Of a stretch of DNA of 55,919 nt, positions 25,695-32,701 are shown piece by piece. The stretch is taken from positions 1-55,919 of the forward strand of contig SKGS01000056.1 of NCBI GenBank assembly GCA_007117355.1, in the 5' to 3' direction. The stretch comes from Lishizhenia sp. (GTDB taxonomy: Bacteria; Bacteroidota; Bacteroidia; Flavobacteriales_D; Crocinitomicaceae). The notes below the pieces were generated by a model. The model was not told the DNA's origin. It did not search any database and saw only the letters and a program-made list of their open reading frames with translations. Made by a program: the position numbers and the translations under genes. Position 1 is the stretch's first letter. Each line of letters opens with the position of its first letter.

Positions 25695-26894
25695 ATGGGA
25701 TACAGTAAAAACTTCTGGGCACTCACTTTTGCGATGTTTCTTTTTATGACATCGTTTAATCTTATCATTCCAGAGTTAAACGACTACATTACAGCCTTAG
25801 ATGGTGCTAACTACAAAGGACTCATCATCTCGCTTTTCACCATTACAGCGGCAGTTTCGAGGCCTTTTTCAGGGAAACTTGCGGACACTGTCGGGCGAAA
25901 AAGCACCATGTATGTTGGAACTATCGTTTGTGCGGGAGTGACGTTTTTGTACCCTTTGAGCGGCACGGTTTTATTCTTTCTTACGTTGCGTTTTTTGCAC
26001 GGTTTCTCCACAGGTTTTTTACCCACTGGAGCAACAGCACTTATAACAGATATCCTTCCTAGTGATAAGCGTGGCGTTGGAATGGGAGTTTTCGGAACTG
26101 GTATTTCACTGGGAATTGGAGTTGGTCAGTTTCTTGGAACACCCACATCAAATATATTTGGTGTCAATGGAATGTTTATTGTTTCTGGTATCTTGGCATT
26201 AATTTCCATTTGGATTATTAGCACAGTAAAAGAAACCTTGCAATCACCTGTGCCATTTAAATGGTCTTTACTTAAACTTAAAAAAGACGAAATAATTGAA
26301 AAAGATGTTTTTCCAGCAGCAACAGTTATGTTTTTAACTGCTTCTTGCTCAGGAATCTTATTCGTACTTTCTCCTGATATTTCTGTTTTTCTAGGAATTG
26401 AAAATAAAGGTTGGTTTTTCTTCTTTTACGTTTTTTCGACGATATTAATTCGATTGACTGCTGGTAAAGTGTCTGACAAAATTGGCAGAAGACAAACGTT
26501 GTTAATCGGCACAAGTATTTTATTAATTAGCATGTTGATTATTGGATTTGCAAAAGACACCTTTTGGTTTACAATCTCTTCATTAATTTTTGGAGTAGCT
26601 ACTGGTATAAATAGCCCTACACTATTTGCTTGGATGGCAGACCTATCCCCTGTTCATCGCAGAGGAATTGGCTCTGGAACACTTTTTATTGCTTTAGAAT
26701 TAGGCATTCTTTTTGGTTCTGCAAGCACATTATTTATTTATGATAATACATTTGTATCCGTCGAGTATGTATTTATTTTTGCTGCCGTAATTTGTTCTTT
26801 TGCCTTAATTTATTTAATAGTTCATTTAATGTACAGCAAAACAAACGTGCGCTACCGTGAAGAAAAAGCTAATAGGCTAAATAGTAAGAATTGA
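25695..26894 (+). CDS. Major facilitator superfamily transporter
   Basis: 399-residue membrane protein with about 12 membrane helices in two homologous halves. Each half carries a motif-A loop between helices 2 and 3: SGKLADTVGRKSTMYVG and AGKVSDKIGRRQTLLIG. LRFLHGFSTGFLPTGATALI in helix 4/5 is typical of drug or sugar efflux members. The substrate cannot be told. The ATG at 25695 gives MGYSKNFWAL and agrees with the promoter. The stop overlaps the aroK start (TTGA), linking the two. Confidence 0.85.
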   Translation: MGYSKNFWALTFAMFLFMTSFNLIIPELNDYITALDGANYKGLIISLFTITAAVSRPFSGKLADTVGRKSTMYVGTIVCAGVTFLYPLSGTVLFFLTLRFLHGFSTGFLPTGATALITDILPSDKRGVGMGVFGTGISLGIGVGQFLGTPTSNIFGVNGMFIVSGILALISIWIISTVKETLQSPVPFKWSLLKLKKDEIIEKDVFPAATVMFLTASCSGILFVLSPDISVFLGIENKGWFFFFYVFSTILIRLTAGKVSDKIGRRQTLLIGTSILLISMLIIGFAKDTFWFTISSLIFGVATGINSPTLFAWMADLSPVHRRGIGSGTLFIALELGILFGSASTLFIYDNTFVSVEYVFIFAAVICSFALIYLIVHLMYSKTNVRYREEKANRLNSKN

Positions 26895-27394
26895 AAAAAA
26901 ACAACATCATACTAGTCGGTTTTATGGGAAGCGGAAAATCTACCCTTGGTAAAAAACTTGCCAATAAAATTGGTGTTACTTTTTATGATACAGACGATGT
27001 GTTAGAAGAAAAATTTGGCAAAAGTATTGCAGAATTCTTCAACGAATTTGGTGAAAAAGCATTTAGGGAAGAGGAAAAAAAAATAATTCAACGTATTGCT
27101 GACTTTAATGGTGTTATTGCTACTGGCGGAGGTCTTCCTTGTTTTGATGATAATATGTCGCAACTCAAACAAAATGGAACTGTTATCTATTTAAAGCGAC
27201 CAGCGAAAGAATTGTTTCACAGGCTTGTAAATGCCAAAGAAGAACGCCCAAAAATAAAAGAACTAAATTCAGAAGAGCTAATGATTTATATCGAAGAATT
27301 ACTTGCTGAAAGGGAACCATTTTACATGCAAGCAGACATAATAGCGGACCGTGAAAATCAAACTGTAGAAAGGTTACTAGAGACTTTGAAATAG
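26891..27394 (+). CDS. aroK: Shikimate kinase
   Basis: 167-residue kinase that phosphorylates shikimate at O3 in chorismate synthesis, in the cytoplasm. The P-loop is GFMGSGKST (10-18). DTDD (33-36) binds Mg2+ and shikimate, R59 in KAFREEE fits the shikimate-binding Arg, ATGGGLP is the glycine-rich shikimate loop, and the LID and adenine regions appear as EERPKIKEL and LAEREPFYMQADI. Translation probably starts at TTG (26891) overlapping the MFS stop. The 3' end converges on a small minus-strand gene with only 15 bases between. Confidence 0.93.
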   Translation: MKKNNIILVGFMGSGKSTLGKKLANKIGVTFYDTDDVLEEKFGKSIAEFFNEFGEKAFREEEKKIIQRIADFNGVIATGGGLPCFDDNMSQLKQNGTVIYLKRPAKELFHRLVNAKEERPKIKELNSEELMIYIEELLAEREPFYMQADIIADRENQTVERLLETLK

Positions 27395-27409
27395 CCAAGC
27401 CAACATCGG

Positions 27410-27748
27410 TTAATCTATAGGTTTAACCACAGTAATAATTATCTTACCTTGATGGTACTGAGGGAAATGCGTTCCAGGTTCAAACCTCCATTCAGAAATA
27501 TGTTTTCTTGCACTAATCTGAGTTGGCGTACTCTTGATAGTAGTTTCCTGTTGATTTACCTTAAAACCAGTAATTACACCCAGTGGATTTACCGAAATAT
27601 CAAAAACTACTTTACCAGTATGATTACCTTCAATGACAAAAGGACCAGATTTTTTTAATTCACGTCCATCCTGAACTACATCTCCAGAAAGTTGGGCATT
27701 TAAAGAAATTGAAATAAACAATGTGCAAAAAGCAATAAAAATCTTCAT
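27410..27748 (-). CDS. Small exported TonB-C-like protein
   Basis: 112 residues. A signal peptide (1-18, cleavage at LNAQ) precedes a single domain with GKVVFDISVNPLGVITGFKV, WRFEPGTHFPQYHQGKIIIT and a terminal VKP, matching the strand-helix-strand pattern of the TonB C-terminal fold but with no membrane anchor or Pro-rich linker. It is probably a soluble periplasmic protein of unknown role. It starts 28 bases after the arsC-like gene and could be the last gene of the ars operon. Confidence 0.6.
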   Translation of the reverse strand: MKIFIAFCTLFISISLNAQLSGDVVQDGRELKKSGPFVIEGNHTGKVVFDISVNPLGVITGFKVNQQETTIKSTPTQISARKHISEWRFEPGTHFPQYHQGKIIITVVKPID

Positions 27749-27776
27749 AAATCAAATTTTAGCGAAAGATAATCAA

Positions 27777-28436
27777 TTATTGTTCCAATTCTTCTTTCGA
27801 CTTGATTCTTGAAAAACAAAACGCTAATTCCGTTCCAATTTGAAATAACCTTTCTTTGTAATAATTCACAGCATCTTCCTGATTATCATAAATTTTAGGG
27901 TCTTCATAAGCAAGACTAAAACGAATATTAGCACCAGATAAAAATGGACAATTTTCATTGGCATCCGAACACACCATAACCGCTATAAAATTTTCCTTTG
28001 GAAGCGATTCATCGAAGATTGTTTTTGAAAAACATTTAATGCTTTGCTTCTCATCCGCTGAATAACTCAAAACAAAAACAGGGTTAGAAGATTTGGAAGA
28101 ATTTGTCTTTGCAACTAGATTAAAACCAATTGAAAGTATCGCTGCAATTGCATTTGAATGAAAACGCGTTGTTTCTGTTCCAGCAGAATATGAAGTAATG
28201 TCTAAACCAAAATGCTCAGCCATTATAGTTGCCATTAGTTGACCAAAATGACTTCTTCTTGAATTATGTGTACAAACGAAAACTAAATTGGATTTTCTGG
28301 TCTTCTTATAACTGTGCTCAATACTTTTTGCTAATTCCTCCAACTTTTGTTTTCGTTCAATTGAAATACTCGTAAAGTTTGATTTACATTCATTTACAAA
28401 ATGTAACAATAATACATTCAACTGGCTACTTTCCAT
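27777..28436 (-). CDS. Arsenate reductase-like / low-molecular-weight phosphatase family protein
   Basis: 219 residues. The catalytic P-loop is C55-THNSR-R61-S (C-x5-R-S) in LVFVCTHNSRRS. The later YEDPKIYDN region supplies the DP general-acid motif of low-molecular-weight phosphatases. The N-terminal ~45 residues form a helical extension. In an ars operon the likely reaction is reduction of arsenate to arsenite; family members can also act on phosphotyrosine. The variable cysteines used by thioredoxin-coupled ArsC (C-x5-R, then a CX7C-type pair) are present only in part (IKCF, VMVCSDANENC). It lies 15 bases after acr3. Confidence 0.82.
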   Translation of the reverse strand: MESSQLNVLLLHFVNECKSNFTSISIERKQKLEELAKSIEHSYKKTRKSNLVFVCTHNSRRSHFGQLMATIMAEHFGLDITSYSAGTETTRFHSNAIAAILSIGFNLVAKTNSSKSSNPVFVLSYSADEKQSIKCFSKTIFDESLPKENFIAVMVCSDANENCPFLSGANIRFSLAYEDPKIYDNQEDAVNYYKERLFQIGTELAFCFSRIKSKEELEQ

Positions 28437-28451
28437 TTTTTTTCTTTTCTA

Positions 28452-29486
28452 CTAATACCTGTGTTTATTTGCAAATTTCACCAAAGAAAGCATAACTGGG
28501 ACCTCAATCAAAACACCTACGACTGTGGCTAGAGCTGCACCGCTATTGATGCCAAAAACCACAATTGCCACAGCAACAGCTAATTCAAAAAAGTTACTAG
28601 CCCCAATCATTGCCGCGGGAGCACAAACAGAATGTTTAAGCTTTAAATATTTCCCTGAAAACCAAGCCACAAAAAATATAAAATAGGTTTGAATCGTTAG
28701 TGGGATAGCAATCAACACAATAATTAATGGTTGTTGAATAATTTTATCCCCTTGAAATGCAAAAAGTAGAACCAAGGTTGTAAGGAGTGCAATCATTGAA
28801 AAAGGCTTCAACCGTGCTAAAAATATTTTTTCAAACCATTCTTTACCGTATTTCTTAATTAAAAAGACATGAGATAAATAACCAACGAACAAAGGAAAAG
28901 CAACGAAAATTAAAACAGATGTAATCAACGTATTATAAGGAATTCCAATTGATTTTTCGCTTACAATAGCGATATCAAAAAAGGAAAACAACGCTGCAAT
29001 AATTGGAATGAATGCAACAAGTAAAATTATATCATTTACAGAAACTTGTACTAAAGTATAATTCGCATCTCCTTTTGTTAAATACGACCACACAAAAACC
29101 ATTGCTGTGCAAGGTGCAGCTCCAAGCAAAATAGCGCCAGCTAGAAAATCCGTTGCCTGCTCGGGAGTTAACCAAGCTTGATACAACTGGAAAAAGAATA
29201 ACCATGCAAAAAACGCCATGGTGAACGGTTTTATTAACCAATTCACAACAACGGTTAAACCCAAACCTTTCAAATTCGATGAAATATTCTTCAATGAAGA
29301 AAAATCAATTTGCACCATCATAGGATAAATCATTAACCAAACTAAAACTGCAACAGGAATATTTACATTGTACAGTTCTAATCTACTTATAACTTCAATA
29401 GAATCGCCGGCTAAACTCCCGAGCAGTATGCCCACTAGAATACAAATTGCAACCCAAAGACTTAAATACTTTTCAAATGTTCCCAT
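28452..29486 (-). CDS. acr3: Arsenite efflux permease, ACR3 family
   Basis: 344-residue membrane protein with about 10 helices that exports As(III), driven by the proton gradient. ILLGAAPCTAMVFVWSYLTKGD holds the conserved Cys (C126) of ACR3 transporters. MIGASNFFELAVAVAIVVFG near the C-terminus carries the conserved NFFELA motif. The opening LSLWVAICILVGILLG is typical. It lies 21 bases after the DUF6428 gene and is cotranscribed with arsR. Confidence 0.95.
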   Translation of the reverse strand: MGTFEKYLSLWVAICILVGILLGSLAGDSIEVISRLELYNVNIPVAVLVWLMIYPMMVQIDFSSLKNISSNLKGLGLTVVVNWLIKPFTMAFFAWLFFFQLYQAWLTPEQATDFLAGAILLGAAPCTAMVFVWSYLTKGDANYTLVQVSVNDIILLVAFIPIIAALFSFFDIAIVSEKSIGIPYNTLITSVLIFVAFPLFVGYLSHVFLIKKYGKEWFEKIFLARLKPFSMIALLTTLVLLFAFQGDKIIQQPLIIVLIAIPLTIQTYFIFFVAWFSGKYLKLKHSVCAPAAMIGASNFFELAVAVAIVVFGINSGAALATVVGVLIEVPVMLSLVKFANKHRY

Positions 29487-29507
29487 TTCAATTATAATAA
29501 TTCGTTT

Positions 29508-29978
29508 TTAACAACATCCACCTCCTGGAGTGCAATTTGTTTCAGCATTCTTTAACGCTGAGAGCTTCAATTTTGGTTTCTCTGTGGGAAAACCACATTT
29601 TTCCAATGCTAAACAAGCGGTTTTAGTATTCGTTAGTACAAATTTTCCATTTGTAAATGAAAGACCGTATTTTCCAATTGTTTCACCTTGAAACTCCACT
29701 TCAATTTCTTGATTTTGTAAAGCCAGTTTTTCTTTTCCAAGAGAAATGATCGATAATAACTTTTCAGGTTTTAACTCGTGGTCAAAATCATCTGCCACCC
29801 AAAGCTGAAAACTAATTTTTTCTTCCATTCGTTCCGTACCGCCACAGTCTATGAAATGATGTTTCACTTTTCCTATCTCTGTAATATGAAAATGGGAAGG
29901 TACAGGTCTTCCATCAGGCAGTTCAATCTCAATTTTTTGGCAGTTTTCCAACGCAATTTCGAATTCTTTTAATCTCAT
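29508..29978 (-). CDS. DUF6428 family protein of the ars operon
   Basis: 156-residue cytoplasmic protein: no signal or membrane segment. LPDGRPVPSHFHITEIGKVK and FIDCGGTERMEEKISFQLW are typical of DUF6428, a family seen mainly in arsenic operons of Bacteroidota. The function is unknown. It ends in NCTPGGGCC with Cys at 149, 155 and 156, plus further Cys in CLALEKCGFP, which suggests binding of As(III) or another thiophilic ion; this is inference. It lies between arsR and acr3 with short gaps (42 and 21 bases). Confidence 0.75.
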   Translation of the reverse strand: MRLKEFEIALENCQKIEIELPDGRPVPSHFHITEIGKVKHHFIDCGGTERMEEKISFQLWVADDFDHELKPEKLLSIISLGKEKLALQNQEIEVEFQGETIGKYGLSFTNGKFVLTNTKTACLALEKCGFPTEKPKLKLSALKNAETNCTPGGGCC

Positions 29979-30020
29979 TTTACTTTTATTTATTATTTAC
30001 TTTGTACTTATCAAAACTAT

Positions 30021-30347
30021 CTATTCACAACAAATGGTTTTTGAGTTATCATATACAGTACTTAAAAACACTTCTAGATGCTTGAATTTTTCAGGATTTA
30101 TACAATAACAAAGAGATGTTCCTTCAATAGTGCCTTGAATTACACCTACTTCTTTTAACACTTTTAAATGTTGAGAAATTGTAGCTTGAGCAAGTTTTAA
30201 TTCTGATACAATTGAACCACAAACACACGAATTTTGAGTCATAAGAAATTGAAGAATGGCAATTCTTGCAGGATGCCCAAGTGCTTTAAATAAATTAGCT
30301 AATTCATTTTGCTTATCATCGAATAAATTGGTTTTTGTTATCCCCAT
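30021..30347 (-). CDS. arsR: ArsR-family metalloregulatory repressor
   Basis: 108-residue winged-helix repressor. LFKALGHPARIAILQFL (19-35) is the family helix, and C41-V-C43 sits in the position of the ELCVCDL arsenic-binding motif, here NSCVCGSI. The DNA-reading helix is about 51-66 (KLAQATISQHLKVLKE). Extra cysteines (C80, C82, C106, C107) could add ligands. Bound As(III) should release it from the operator. It is the first gene of the operon and autoregulated, judged by the palindrome between the promoter elements just upstream. Confidence 0.92.
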   Translation of the reverse strand: MGITKTNLFDDKQNELANLFKALGHPARIAILQFLMTQNSCVCGSIVSELKLAQATISQHLKVLKEVGVIQGTIEGTSLCYCINPEKFKHLEVFLSTVYDNSKTICCE

Positions 30348-30361
30348 ATATTTGTTTATTG

Positions 30362-30391
30362 CAATATTACGATAATATTTTTATATCAAAA
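30362..30391 (-). promoter_or_regulatory. ars operon promoter
   Basis: On the minus strand: TTTTG, 17 bases, then TAATATTG (7 of 8 to TAnnTTTG). The start codon of arsR lies 14 bases downstream of the -7 box. Confidence 0.55.
30363..30379. promoter_or_regulatory. Palindromic ArsR operator
   Basis: AATATTACGATAATATT is a perfect inverted repeat (7-base arms, 3-base centre) placed between and over the -33 and -7 elements, the expected position for repression. Confidence 0.7.
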
Positions 30392-30454
30392 CGTTAGCAA
30401 ACATTTTTTTTCTAAAAAGTTGGAGGATATTAGCTTTTTAACATAGTAAAATTA

Positions 30455-30481
30455 AGGGGAGATTTTCAAATCAAGTCCCCT
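30455..30481 (-). terminator. Terminator of the queD-folE-yaaA operon
   Basis: Nested stem AGGGGA/TCCCCT (30455-30460, 30476-30481) enclosing GATTT/AAATC with a 3-base bulge. On the minus strand it is followed by a T-rich TTAATTTTAC tract. Confidence 0.6.
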
Positions 30482-30521
30482 ACTCTTTTCTAAAATACAT
30501 GAGTATGGCAAAATAATACAC

Positions 30522-31286
30522 CTACCTAACAAAAACCCATTCCTTCTCTGAGGATAACTGTTCATTGAAAGTATAACCATCAACATTGTAACCTTTCAAG
30601 TCCTCATGAGATGAATAATTCTGAGTTATAATGTCTCTTGCCATTGCACCTCTTGCATGTTTGGCATACATCATTACCACTTTATAGTCTCCATTTTTAA
30701 ACTCTTTAAAAACTGGAGTGATAACCGTTATATTTTTCAAGTGCTTGGCAATAACTTTAAAATATTCATTTGAAGCAAGATTTACAAGCACCTCACCTTC
30801 TTTCATTTCGGAAAGTAAAGCTTTCGCAACCTTATCGCCCCAAAATTCATATAAATTTTTCACTTTTGGCGTAACCTGCCATTTTGTTCCCATTTCTAAA
30901 CGATAAGGATACATTAAATCCAATGGTTTTAAAATACCATAAAGACCAGACAAAATCCGAAGCTTTTCTTGTGCGACTTTCCAATTTTCATTCGTAAAAG
31001 TTTCTACCTCCAACCCTTTATACACTTCACCAGTAAAAACAGTTGCCGATGGCTTAACATTTTCAGATAACTTAGTAGGTGCAACCCAATTAGAATAACG
31101 TTCGACATTTAAATCGGCCAAAGCAGGAGATAAATGCATTAAGTCTGCTAATTTTTTGGGAGAAAATTTTGCTAATTTTTTGGCTAACTGATCTGCTTCT
31201 TTTAAAAACGTAGGGATTGATACGTCTGGTGTATCAAATGAGCGTTCATAATCCAAAGACTTTGCAGGTGAAACTACTATTTTCAT
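30522..31286 (-). CDS. yaaA: Peroxide stress protein YaaA
   Basis: 254 residues, the usual length of the YaaA/DUF328 family. The N-terminal MKIVVSPAKSLDYE is the signature, and KPSATVFTGEVYKGL, LRILSGLYGILKPLDLMYPYRLEMG and VVMMYAKHARGAMARD are conserved blocks. In E. coli YaaA lowers free iron and protects DNA and proteins from hydrogen peroxide. It lies 11 bases after folE and is the last gene of the operon. Confidence 0.95.
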   Translation of the reverse strand: MKIVVSPAKSLDYERSFDTPDVSIPTFLKEADQLAKKLAKFSPKKLADLMHLSPALADLNVERYSNWVAPTKLSENVKPSATVFTGEVYKGLEVETFTNENWKVAQEKLRILSGLYGILKPLDLMYPYRLEMGTKWQVTPKVKNLYEFWGDKVAKALLSEMKEGEVLVNLASNEYFKVIAKHLKNITVITPVFKEFKNGDYKVVMMYAKHARGAMARDIITQNYSSHEDLKGYNVDGYTFNEQLSSEKEWVFVR

Positions 31287-31297
31287 GGTATTTCCTT

Positions 31298-31891
31298 TTA
31301 GTGTAATCTCGCTTGAATCAAATTTATAAATTCTTTTCTCGTTGCGTCGTTTTTTAAAAATAAACCTGTAAATGCAGAAGAGGTAGTAGATGAATTCTGC
31401 TTCTCAACCCCTCGCATTTGCATACACATGTGACTACACTCTAAAACAACCGCTACGCCCTTTGGTTCAAGTGTACGTTGAATACAGTCTCGTATTTCAA
31501 GTGTCAGACGTTCTTGTACTTGAAGTCTTCTTGCATAAGCATCAACAACTCTGGGGATTTTACTCAAACCAACAATTTTTCCATTAGGAATATAAGCCAC
31601 ATGCGCTTTTCCAAAGAACGGTAACATATGATGTTCACATTGGGAATAAACTTCAATGTCTTTCACAATTACCATTTCAGAATAATCTTCATGAAAAATA
31701 GCACTTTTTAAAATCTCATCAGGGTTTTGTTTATAACCCTTCGTAAGAAACTGCATGGCTTTTGCCACACGTTCCGGAGTTTTTTGTAGCCCTTCTCTAT
31801 TTGGGTCTTCGCCTAGCTCGGCTAGAACGGTTTTATAAACATCCTTTAAATGCTCCGTTGTGTTATCGTTGTACTTAAAATTTTCTTCCAA
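31298..31891 (-). CDS. folE: GTP cyclohydrolase I
   Basis: 197-residue enzyme that converts GTP to 7,8-dihydroneopterin triphosphate, feeding folate and, with QueD, queuosine precursor synthesis. Zinc ligands are C85 and H88 ([10 protein letters not shown]) and C156 in SHMCMQMRG. The [23 protein letters not shown] block and TTSAFTG-like C-terminal motif ([12 protein letters not shown]) are conserved. It starts 20 bases after queD. Confidence 0.97.
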   Translation of the reverse strand: MEENFKYNDNTTEHLKDVYKTVLAELGEDPNREGLQKTPERVAKAMQFLTKGYKQNPDEILKSAIFHEDYSEMVIVKDIEVYSQCEHHMLPFFGKAHVAYIPNGKIVGLSKIPRVVDAYARRLQVQERLTLEIRDCIQRTLEPKGVAVVLECSHMCMQMRGVEKQNSSTTSSAFTGLFLKNDATRKEFINLIQARLH

Positions 31892-31911
31892 ATCTAAAAT
31901 TAGTTTTTTCG

Positions 31912-32343
31912 TTAGAAAGGTTCATTTCCACCGAAATATTCTACATAGTTGTTTTCCGTCTCTTCCAGCTTGATTTTCACTAGTTCGCCTCCTGCCTGAC
32001 GAATTGGCTCTTCAATTTGCTCCCAAATTTTAATGGCTACATTTTCTGTCGAAGCCATAATACCCTTGAGAAAAGGAACATCTAAATTCAAATTTCGATG
32101 GTCTAAAGGTTCAATTACATATTTTTTAATTATGCGACTTAATTCTTTCAAATCGATTACAAAACCAGTACCTTCAGCAGGAACACCTTTAACGGTAACA
32201 AAAATGTAATAATTATGACCATGCCAATTTTTGTTACTACATTTTCCAAAAACTGCTTCGTTTTGCTCGTCACTCCAATCTTCTCGCCAGATTTTATGTG
32301 CTGCATTAAAATGCTCTCTTCGTGATATATAAACTGTTTTCAA
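31912..32343 (-). CDS. queD: 6-carboxytetrahydropterin synthase (QueD/PTPS family)
   Basis: 143 residues if translation starts at the TTG at 32343. It turns dihydroneopterin triphosphate into 6-carboxytetrahydropterin on the way to queuosine. Zinc ligands H16 (HFNAAH), H41 and H43 (WHGHNY) and catalytic C35 ([12 protein letters not shown]) are visible. An in-frame GTG at 32412 would add 23 residues without family similarity and would cross the exact -7 box TATCTTTG at 32359-32366, so the TTG is preferred. It is first in the queD-folE-yaaA operon, a sensible pairing because FolE makes its substrate. Confidence 0.88.
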   Translation of the reverse strand: MKTVYISRREHFNAAHKIWREDWSDEQNEAVFGKCSNKNWHGHNYYIFVTVKGVPAEGTGFVIDLKELSRIIKKYVIEPLDHRNLNLDVPFLKGIMASTENVAIKIWEQIEEPIRQAGGELVKIKLEETENNYVEYFGGNEPF

Positions 32344-32358
32344 TTCTGAAATTTTTAG

Positions 32359-32366
32359 CAAAGATA
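32359..32366 (-). promoter_or_regulatory. -7 box for queD (TATCTTTG)
   Basis: Exact minus-strand match to TAnnTTTG, 15 bases upstream of the TTG start. It argues against the GTG start at 32412. Confidence 0.6.
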
Positions 32367-32485
32367 CAAAGCTTAGACTAACTTTTATGTTAGTTTCTTC
32401 AGCATTATTCACTAATCGCGAATAAAAGACATATTAACTCAATGACACTCAACAAATAGTGAACTGTTTTTATAACTTGAAAATG

Positions 32486-32535
32486 CCGAATAATTTAGCG
32501 GTTTCGATTTAATTTTTCTTTCATCAATTATTCGG
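32486..32535. repeat. Inverted repeat upstream of the TonB receptor
   Basis: CCGAATAATT (32486-32495) and AATTATTCGG (32526-32535) are perfect complements 30 bases apart, about 140 bases before the -7 box of the receptor gene. Confidence 0.5.
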
Positions 32536-32676
32536 ATTATTCAAATTCTAGAATTTGCTATATTTCAATATTTATTTTCATCCTAAAATCTTACCTTATA
32601 CATTATTAAATTAACCTTTCTTATATTCATTTAAACACTTTATAACTTGATTTGTCTATAAGTTTTTACATAAAAC

Positions 32677-32684
32677 TAACTTTG
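32677..32684 (+). promoter_or_regulatory. -7 box for the TonB receptor operon (TAACTTTG)
   Basis: Exact match to TAnnTTTG, 17 bases before the ATG. TTTG at 32651-32654 is a possible -33 element with a slightly long spacer. Confidence 0.6.
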
Positions 32685-32701
32685 CCATAAAGTTCAATAG
32701 A

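Larger units (their letters stand above)
32344..32701. other. 358-bp intergenic region between queD and the TonB receptor
   Basis: No gene is seen beyond the divergent promoters. It holds an inverted repeat (32486-32535) and a direct repeat TTTATAACTTGA at 32469-32480 and 32639-32650. Confidence 0.6.

Noticed and set aside
27410-30391. Arsenic operon as a mobile island
   Set aside because: There is no transposase, integrase, tRNA edge, or flanking direct repeat, and base use looks like that of the neighbours.
32344-32412. Longer queD from GTG at 32412
   Set aside because: It runs through an exact -7 box at 32359-32366 and adds residues unlike the family.
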